A stretch of 10,357 nt of DNA. Source: Solobacterium sp. (GTDB lineage Bacteria; Bacillota_I; Bacilli_A; Erysipelotrichales; Erysipelotrichaceae). The stretch covers positions 1 to 10,357 of the forward strand of contig JAFWEA010000160.1 in NCBI GenBank assembly GCA_017543005.1. The letters run 5' to 3'. The notes under the pieces are model-generated. The model did no database searches, was not told the origin of the DNA, and saw only the letters and a program-made list of their open reading frames with translations. A program made the position numbers and the translations under genes. Below are positions 6,027 to 10,357 of the stretch, piece by piece; the first letter of the stretch is position 1, and each line of letters starts with the position of its first letter.

Positions 6027-6036
6027 ATGGTACTCT
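6008..6036 (+). promoter_or_regulatory. Promoter of the tetR operon
   Basis: A -35 box TTGACC (6008-6013), a 17-base spacer ending in TGG, and a weak -10 box TACTCT (6031-6036) give an extended -10 type promoter. The TetR-like palindrome covers the -35 box and much of the spacer, which predicts autorepression. Confidence 0.55.
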
Positions 6037-6057
6037 GAGGGTGGAGGTGAAGAGATC

Positions 6058-6621
6058 ATGCGTGAAAGCAAGGACAGTGAAGTCCGGCGTGATGAATTTG
6101 TCGCTGCGGCGGAGAAGCTGTTCCGGGAGAATGGCATCGTGGAAACCACCATCAATGCAATTGTCAAGGAAATGGACGTTGCGAAGGGATTGTTCTACTA
6201 CTATTTCGAATCAAAAGATGATGTCATAGACGCCATCAGCGAAAAGTACAATCTGGATTTCCGCAGATCCATCGAACGGTCTCTGCGGCAGGATGAATTT
6301 GATCAGCGGCTGGATGCTTTCATTGAAGATTCGATTCTTTCCTTCCGGCAGATGTGGGAGAAACTCAGAGGCGCAAACGACGATATCGACCTCTCGATTC
6401 TGGCCAGCCGGAGCATGGATGAAGCGAAAAAAACCGCTTCATCGGTACTGGAGGAACTTCTGGAGGAAGGCAACAGCAGCCGCAAACTGAACATCATGAG
6501 CCCGAAGCTGTTTGCTGAGGCAATCATCGCGGGCATGGCAGACCTGGCTGCCCAGAGTGAGGCAACCGGGGAAGAAATCAAGAAAATCATTGAGGGTCTG
6601 ATCAGATCCGGAAAGGAGTAA
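6058..6621 (+). CDS. TetR/AcrR-family transcriptional regulator
   Basis: A 187-residue repressor of the usual TetR length. The N-terminal DNA-binding domain is clear: DEFVAAAEKLFRENGIVETTINAIVKEMDVAKGLFYYYFESKDDV spans residues about 12-56, with VAKGLFYYYF as the recognition helix and following turn. The C-terminal ligand domain is all-helical and not informative about the effector. GGAGGTGA (6043-6050) lies seven bases before the ATG. Its AAAGGAG-containing end doubles as the ribosome binding site for the next gene, two bases downstream, so these form one operon. The palindrome in the promoter suggests self-control. No efflux pump or enzyme is in the operon, so the regulated function may be the small helical protein or lie elsewhere. 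Confidence 0.92.
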   Translation: MRESKDSEVRRDEFVAAAEKLFRENGIVETTINAIVKEMDVAKGLFYYYFESKDDVIDAISEKYNLDFRRSIERSLRQDEFDQRLDAFIEDSILSFRQMWEKLRGANDDIDLSILASRSMDEAKKTASSVLEELLEEGNSSRKLNIMSPKLFAEAIIAGMADLAAQSEATGEEIKKIIEGLIRSGKE

Positions 6622-6623
6622 AT

Positions 6624-6950
6624 ATGGCAGATATCAAGAAAACAATCGATGAACTTCAGGGAACATTCACGGAAGCTGTAGGCAAGGCCGCAAAAATTGT
6701 TGAAAGCAGCACCAAGGAACTGTCCGGAACCGTCAATAAGGAACGCCGCAAGATGGAAATCCGCTCGCAGATCGGTCAGCACCAGCGCAATGTCACCAAG
6801 GCATACACCCGGCTGGGCGAAGCCTATTTCAAATATGTGGAAAAGGGTGAGTCCATGAGCGGGGTCGGCGATGTGCTTGATATCCTGCGTTCCAATACAA
6901 AAGTGATTGAACTGCTGAATGAGCAGCTGAAAGCACTGGACGAAGACTGA
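6624..6950 (+). CDS. Small helical (coiled-coil-like) protein of unknown function in the tetR operon
   Basis: A 108-residue charged protein with no signal peptide or membrane segment. It appears entirely helical: an amphipathic N-terminal part (DELQGTFTEAVGKAAKIVESSTKEL), a central IRSQIGQHQRNVTKAYTRLGEAYFKYVEKGE segment, and a C-terminal heptad-like helix (VIELLNEQLKALDED). The IxxQI...AYxRLGEAYF pattern recalls small Bacillota proteins in which two helices flank a YxxIGxxYY motif, some of which end in a zinc ribbon. No cysteines are present here, so any such domain is missing. AAAGGAG at 6612-6618 overlaps the tetR stop codon, and the ATG is two bases after it. Co-expression with tetR suggests it is part of the response that regulator controls. 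The function is unknown. Confidence 0.8.
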   Translation: MADIKKTIDELQGTFTEAVGKAAKIVESSTKELSGTVNKERRKMEIRSQIGQHQRNVTKAYTRLGEAYFKYVEKGESMSGVGDVLDILRSNTKVIELLNEQLKALDED

Positions 6951-6953
6951 TTG

Positions 6954-6974
6954 AAAGGAGCACAAGCTCCTTTT
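6954..6974 (+). terminator. Hairpin after the tetR operon, weak intrinsic terminator
   Basis: AAAGGAGC (6954-6961) and GCTCCTTT (6966-6973) form a perfect 8-bp stem with an ACAA loop, followed by only one more T. It can act as a weak terminator for the tetR operon. The same stem hides the only Shine-Dalgarno-like AAGGAG near the dehydrogenase start, so it may instead, or also, influence that gene's translation. Confidence 0.5.
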
Positions 6975-6990
6975 CATGTACAATGAACGT

Positions 6991-7740
6991 ATGAAGAATG
7001 TATTGATCACAGGCGGGACGGAAGGCATCGGCCGGGCCCTGGCGGATGTCATGGCGGCCCGCGGTTACAGACCGGTGCTGGTGGCCCGGAACCGGGAGAA
7101 ACTGGAACAGGCGGCTGCCGAAATCAAGGCAGATTATCAGCTGCCGGCCATCGCTGTGCAGGCGGATCTGTCACAGCCGGGAAGTGCGGAAAAACTGTAC
7201 CGGAAACTGCAGGAACTCGAGATCCGGATTGATATCCTGGTCAATAATGCCGGCACCGGTTTCTGCGGGCGCAGCTGGGAGATTCCCGTTGCAGATGAGG
7301 AAGCCATGGTCATGCTCAATGATGTGGCCATGATGAGCCTGACAAAGCTGTATGTCCGGGACATGACCGCCAGGAATGAAGGAATGGTTTTGAATATCGC
7401 TTCGATGGCGGCCTTCCAGCCGGGACCGTACATGGCCGGCTATTATGCGTCCAAGGCATTTGTGCTCAGTTACAGTGAAGCCCTGGCAGAAGAAGTGAAG
7501 GGCACGGGCGTGCATGTCATCTGCTATTGTCCGGGGCAGGTGGATACCGGCTTTCTCACCAAGGCAAACAGCCGCCGGAACATCACCGCCATCACAGCCC
7601 GTCAGGCAGCCGAACAGGCATACCGGGCCCTGCAGCTGAAGCAGCCGGTCTATATCGGCAGGCTGTTTGACCGGGCAAGTTTATTGATTCCCCGGGGCGT
7701 GCGTAAGATAATACTGGCAAGGATAAAGCGAGGAGAATAA
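6991..7740 (+). CDS. Short-chain dehydrogenase/reductase (SDR), NAD(P)-dependent oxidoreductase
   Basis: A 249-residue classical SDR. The cofactor site is TGGTEGIG (residues 7-14); NNAG is at 85-88. The catalytic set is complete: N110, S138 in IASMA, and Y151 and K155 in YYASK. R33 in LVARNREKL at the end of the second strand suggests an NADP(H) preference. The substrate is unknown; the size and motif pattern fit the broad DltE/YqjQ-like SDR group, where annotation to a reaction is unreliable. The start is uncertain: ATG 6991 matches the family start, while ATG 6976 adds five residues, and neither has a well-placed Shine-Dalgarno sequence. A TACAAT box at 6979-6984 lies six bases before ATG 6991. 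The flavodoxin gene follows two bases after the stop, so the two form a redox operon. Confidence 0.9.
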   Translation: MKNVLITGGTEGIGRALADVMAARGYRPVLVARNREKLEQAAAEIKADYQLPAIAVQADLSQPGSAEKLYRKLQELEIRIDILVNNAGTGFCGRSWEIPVADEEAMVMLNDVAMMSLTKLYVRDMTARNEGMVLNIASMAAFQPGPYMAGYYASKAFVLSYSEALAEEVKGTGVHVICYCPGQVDTGFLTKANSRRNITAITARQAAEQAYRALQLKQPVYIGRLFDRASLLIPRGVRKIILARIKRGE

Positions 7741-7742
7741 AG

Positions 7743-8231
7743 ATGAAAATTTCGGTTATCTATGATTCAAAGACAGAAAATACTGCAACTATGGCTGACT
7801 ATATTGCCGAGGGTCTGCGGCAGGTGGAAGGGGTGGAAGCCCGGACATTCCATATCGATGATCTCGATGAAGCCTATGCAAAGGAAAGCGGCGCGCTGAT
7901 CTTCGGCTGCCCGACATACATGGGCGGCCCGACAGCGGCGTTCTATGAATTCCTTGAAAAAAGAGCCGGCAAGCTGGGCCTGGCCGGCAAGCTGGGCGGT
8001 GCCTTTGCAACCGAACAGTATATCCATGGCGGCGCTGACCTGACCATCATGCGGATCGCAGAGCATATCCTGGTCTTCGGCATGATGTTCTATTCCGGCG
8101 GCGGTTCCAAGGGCGCACCGGTCATCCATTACGGTCCGGTGGAAGTCAGCACCATGGGCATGGAATCCTTCAAGGATCTGTTTGTGACCTACGGCAAGAG
8201 ATTTGCCGAGCAGGCCCTCAAAGTTCAGTAA
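7743..8231 (+). CDS. Flavodoxin-family FMN-binding protein
   Basis: A 162-residue flavodoxin-fold protein. The N-terminal strand and FMN-phosphate loop read ISVIYDSKTENTATMADYIAEGL (residues 3-25), and the second isoalloxazine loop is ALIFGCPTYMGGPTAAFYEFLE (51-72). The third loop region around ATEQYIHGGAD resembles NAD(P)H:quinone oxidoreductase/WrbA-like members rather than small electron-carrier flavodoxins, whose acidic surface it lacks. It probably carries FMN and performs quinone or small-molecule reduction, or passes electrons to a partner. AGGAGA (7731-7736) overlaps the end of the SDR gene and lies six bases before the ATG, which makes co-translation with the dehydrogenase likely. 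A terminator follows directly. Confidence 0.88.
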   Translation: MKISVIYDSKTENTATMADYIAEGLRQVEGVEARTFHIDDLDEAYAKESGALIFGCPTYMGGPTAAFYEFLEKRAGKLGLAGKLGGAFATEQYIHGGADLTIMRIAEHILVFGMMFYSGGGSKGAPVIHYGPVEVSTMGMESFKDLFVTYGKRFAEQALKVQ

Positions 8232-8238
8232 GACAGTA

Positions 8239-8273
8239 AAAAGCCGCCGGCTGTGATACAGTCAGCGGCTTTT
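8239..8273. terminator. Bidirectional intrinsic terminator between the flavodoxin gene and queH
   Basis: AAAAGCCGC (8239-8247) pairs perfectly with GCGGCTTTT (8265-8273), and an inner CTGT/ACAG stem caps the hairpin. T runs occur on both strands. It closes the SDR-flavodoxin operon, and on the minus strand the queA-queH operon, whose stop codon (8262-8264) lies inside the hairpin. Confidence 0.85.
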
Positions 8274-8948
8274 CAGATCAGGCAGAAACCGTTCTTCCCA
8301 GGAGTAGATGCAACCGCAGTAATCCTGGCGGTACAGATCATGTTCAGCGGCCAGTTCGTCCCGGCGTTCCTGACCGCCTTTTTTCTTGAAATCGGAATAG
8401 AAGTATCTGACCTGCGGCCAGCGGGCCGACAGGGCTTTGCCGGTTTCATTGATTTTCTGGCTGTCTTTCTGCCGGGAGGAAGACATGACGGTTGTGAAGT
8501 AGTCGAAGCCGTGTTCGGCCGCGTACTGATAGGCTTCACCCATGCGTTCGGCATAGCACAGGAAACAGCGCCGGAAGCCTTCGGGATCATCCTTGAGCGG
8601 CTCCAGTTTTTTTGTGTAGGCCGCATTGTCATACGCCGGCACAATGACCTCGATGGCATCGCCGTAGACCTCTTTGACAAAGCGCTGCAGCTCACTCAGC
8701 CGCCGGTTGTATTCCGCGGCCGGCCAGATGTTTGAATTGGCATAGTAAATCGTAATGTCAAAAACATCCGAAAGGAATTCGAGGGGCCAGCCGGCACAGA
8801 CAGCACAGCAGGCATGCAGAAGCAGCCGCGGTTTATGGTCATATTCGCGGCGGATCTCTTCAATTTCCCGCAGTGACTCAAGATAGTAATTCTTCTTGTT
8901 CATCTGCCTGCGTTTCTGCAGGTATTCCCAGTATTCCTCAGTCTTCAT
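8262..8948 (-). CDS. queH: Epoxyqueuosine reductase QueH
   Basis: A 228-residue iron-sulfur enzyme that reduces epoxyqueuosine in tRNA to queuosine, the non-cobalamin alternative to QueG. The expected cysteine motifs are all present: HACCAVC at 45-51, CFLC at 128-131, and YCGCIYS at 210-216. SSSRQKDSQKINETG (157-170) and DFKKKGG also fit the family. The start at 8948 overlaps the end of queA by 11 bases and has no good ribosome binding site, which suggests coupled re-initiation. A second in-frame ATG at 8903 (MNKKNYYLES) would give a start more like many QueH proteins and cannot be excluded. Placement right after queA, which makes its substrate, strongly supports the call. Confidence 0.92.
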   Translation of the reverse strand: MKTEEYWEYLQKRRQMNKKNYYLESLREIEEIRREYDHKPRLLLHACCAVCAGWPLEFLSDVFDITIYYANSNIWPAAEYNRRLSELQRFVKEVYGDAIEVIVPAYDNAAYTKKLEPLKDDPEGFRRCFLCYAERMGEAYQYAAEHGFDYFTTVMSSSRQKDSQKINETGKALSARWPQVRYFYSDFKKKGGQERRDELAAEHDLYRQDYCGCIYSWEERFLPDLKSR

Positions 8949-9972
8949 CAGTAATGAACATGCAGTCTCCGAAGGAGAAGAAACGATAGCGCTCCCTGAC
9001 CGCTTCTTCGTATGCCTTGAAGACCAGTTCCTTGCCGGCATAGGAGGCGATCATCATGATCAGTGTGGATTTCGGCAGGTGGAAATTTGTCAGCATGCAG
9101 TCAATGGTATGCCATTCATAACCCGGATAGATAAACAGGGTGGTTTCCCCGGAGCATGCTTCGAACCTGCCGAACCGGTTCCAGACGGATTCAAGGGTCC
9201 GCACGGAAGTGGTGCCGATGGCAATGATCCGCCGGCCTTCTGCTTTTGCCTTGTTCAGGGTTTCGGCTGCTTCGGCCGACATGTAGTAGACTTCCGAATG
9301 CATGATATGTTCTTCGATATTCTCCGTATCCATCGGCCGGAATGTCCCCAGACCGACATGCAGGGTGACATCGACGATCTGCACGCCTTTTTCCTCCAGC
9401 TTCCGGAAGATCTCCGGGGTGAAGTGCAGTCCGGCAGTCGGGGCGGCGGCGGAACCGTCAACCCGGGCATAGACCGTCTGGTAGCGGTTCGGATCATCCA
9501 GCTTCTCGCGGATATACGGCGGCAGCGGTACGGTTCCGAGCTGTTCCAGGATTTCCGTAAAGATGCCGTCATACAGCATCTTCATCTTCCGGATGCCCTT
9601 GTCGCCGATGCCGACGCACTTGGCCTTCAGGCGGCCGTCATGAAAGGAGACAACCGTATCCAGCTTGACGGTCCGGGCGTTGCCGACCAGGCATTCCCAG
9701 ACATCATCGGGCTCCTGCCGCAGCAGCAGCACTTCGACATGGGCGCCGGTTTCTTCCTTGGTGCCGTACAGCCGGGCCGGGATGACGCGGGTATTGTTGC
9801 GGACAATGACATCGCCGCTGTGCAGATAATCGATAATATCAAAAAAATGCCGGTGCTCCAGTTTGCCGGAGTTCTTGTGCACAACCATCATCCGGCTGGA
9901 GGTTCTGTCTGCCAGGGGTGTCTGGGCAATCAGTTCCTTCGGCAGTTCATAATCAAAATCACTTGTTTTCAT
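8938..9972 (-). CDS. queA: S-adenosylmethionine:tRNA ribosyltransferase-isomerase QueA
   Basis: A 344-residue enzyme that moves the ribosyl group of SAM onto preQ1 at the wobble position of GUN-anticodon tRNAs, giving epoxyqueuosine. Length and motifs are standard: FDYELPKELIAQTPLADR (6-23), NNTRVIPARLYG (59-70), AAAPTAGLHFT (175-185), LHVGLGTFRP (204-213), and TNFHLPKSTLIMMIASYAG (295-313). The ATG at 9972 begins the conserved MKTSDFDYELP and is preceded by a GGGGAAGG stretch about ten bases upstream. It is the first gene of a two-gene operon with queH, and begins 58 bases after the end of a LexA-like gene on the same strand. No preQ1 synthesis genes or preQ1 riboswitch are visible nearby, so the source of preQ1 (synthesis or salvage) is elsewhere. 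Confidence 0.97.
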   Translation of the reverse strand: MKTSDFDYELPKELIAQTPLADRTSSRMMVVHKNSGKLEHRHFFDIIDYLHSGDVIVRNNTRVIPARLYGTKEETGAHVEVLLLRQEPDDVWECLVGNARTVKLDTVVSFHDGRLKAKCVGIGDKGIRKMKMLYDGIFTEILEQLGTVPLPPYIREKLDDPNRYQTVYARVDGSAAAPTAGLHFTPEIFRKLEEKGVQIVDVTLHVGLGTFRPMDTENIEEHIMHSEVYYMSAEAAETLNKAKAEGRRIIAIGTTSVRTLESVWNRFGRFEACSGETTLFIYPGYEWHTIDCMLTNFHLPKSTLIMMIASYAGKELVFKAYEEAVRERYRFFSFGDCMFITDED

Positions 9973-10003
9973 AGTCAGTTACCTTCCCCGAATATATTAA
10001 TGA

Positions 10004-10055
10004 CATTTCCTGCCTGACGCAATCGGCGGTTCAGAAATATGTTTTGCAGGAAATG
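10004..10055. repeat. Long-range 10-bp inverted repeat around the end of the LexA-like gene
   Basis: CATTTCCTGC (10004-10013) and GCAGGAAATG (10046-10055) are perfect reverse complements separated by 32 bases. One arm is within the final codons of the LexA-like gene and the other in the queA leader, so a large hairpin could form in the shared transcript. There is no T run, so it is not a normal terminator. Confidence 0.4.
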
Positions 10056-10357
10056 ACCCGGCCGAGAATGCGGACCGGCAGGGTGCGGACTTCACGGGCA
10101 GTGAAATAGCGGGTCTCATAATCCGGATTGGCGGCTTCGAGAATCATCATGGAGCCCTTGTACAGAACCCGTTTGACGGTTACCTCGTCGCCGGCCAGCA
10201 CCACGGCAATGGTGCCGTTTTCCACCTGGCTGCACTGCCGCACCAGAACCAGGGAACCGTCCAGAATGCCGGCCCCGTTCATCGAATCACCGCTGACTTT
10301 CAGATAGTAGTCGCCGGCTTTCCGTTCTGCCAGGGAAGCTTCCTCTTCCCCGAGATA
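10031..10357 (-). CDS. LexA/S24-family repressor-peptidase, C-terminal fragment (partial)
   Basis: The frame is open to the right edge of the window, so the N-terminal part lies outside it. The visible 108 residues are a S24 self-cleaving peptidase domain: YYLKVSGDSMNGAGILDG holds the catalytic serine (S25 of the fragment) and DEVTVKRV the catalytic lysine (K62). Their separation of 37 residues equals that of Ser119 and Lys156 in E. coli LexA. The Ala-Gly cleavage bond expected about 35 residues before the serine is beyond the edge, as is any helix-turn-helix. The C-terminal segment (YFTAREVRTLPVRILGRVISCKTYF) diverges somewhat from canonical LexA, so a phage-type or stress S24 regulator is an alternative. 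No SOS box can be assessed because the promoter is not in the window. Confidence 0.8.
   Translation of the reverse strand, partial: YLGEEEASLAERKAGDYYLKVSGDSMNGAGILDGSLVLVRQCSQVENGTIAVVLAGDEVTVKRVLYKGSMMILEAANPDYETRYFTAREVRTLPVRILGRVISCKTYF

Noticed and set aside
8896..10017. A 373-codon open frame on the plus strand opposite queA.
   Set aside because: It is antisense to a well-conserved gene, with no ribosome binding site or known motif.
10311..10316. The Ala-Gly pair in the LexA-like fragment as the self-cleavage site.
   Set aside because: It is only about ten residues before the catalytic serine. The LexA cleavage bond lies about 35 residues before it, which would be outside the window.
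1..10357. A new defence, mobile or biosynthetic system.
   Set aside because: The genes are mostly recognisable housekeeping or regulatory genes with conventional operons. No integrase, transposase, toxin pair, CRISPR array, retron-like reverse transcriptase or clustered unknown genes were seen.

Overview
The window looks like a chromosomal stretch from a Gram-positive, low-oxygen Bacillota. An Erysipelotrichia-like gut or oral organism is my best guess, but it is not proven. The grounds are strong AGGAGG-type ribosome binding sites, a CIRCE heat-shock operator, a CcpA-type cre site, an oxygen-labile two-subunit class I fumarase, the iron-sulfur enzyme QueH, and a Zn-ribbon RlmA-type methyltransferase. 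Gene density is high. No gap between genes exceeds 300 bases, and there is no mobile element, rRNA, tRNA or CRISPR array.

Layout, left to right. The 3' end of a 5'-nucleotidase-like gene (+) overlaps an EamA/DMT-family transporter gene (+). Facing it is htpG (-), an Hsp90 chaperone preceded by a promoter and a near-consensus CIRCE element. A 234-base divergent region with repeated and palindromic operator-like sequence leads to a small XRE-family regulator (+). Next comes a fumarase (or L-tartrate dehydratase) alpha/beta operon (+), whose promoter carries a cre site over the -35 box. A bidirectional terminator separates it from an RlmA-like 23S rRNA methyltransferase (-), which may be leaderless. 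A TetR regulator (+) with an operator-like palindrome in its promoter follows, and then a 108-residue helical protein of unknown function in the same operon. A short-chain dehydrogenase and a flavodoxin-like protein (+) form a small redox operon. A second bidirectional terminator faces queH and queA (-), the last two steps of queuosine formation on tRNA. Upstream of these, at the window edge, is the C-terminal half of a LexA/S24-type repressor-peptidase (-).

The genes are mostly housekeeping and regulatory. The coherent modules are: (i) HrcA-type heat-shock control of htpG; (ii) carbon catabolite control of fumarase; (iii) the queA-queH pair, converting preQ1-tRNA through epoxyqueuosine to queuosine; and (iv) a TetR regulator with a dedicated helical partner of unknown role. 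I see no clear new multi-gene system. The most interesting signals are regulatory: the CIRCE and cre sites, the repeated AAATTCCA operator region, the possible leaderless rRNA methyltransferase, and a Shine-Dalgarno sequence buried in a hairpin before the dehydrogenase.
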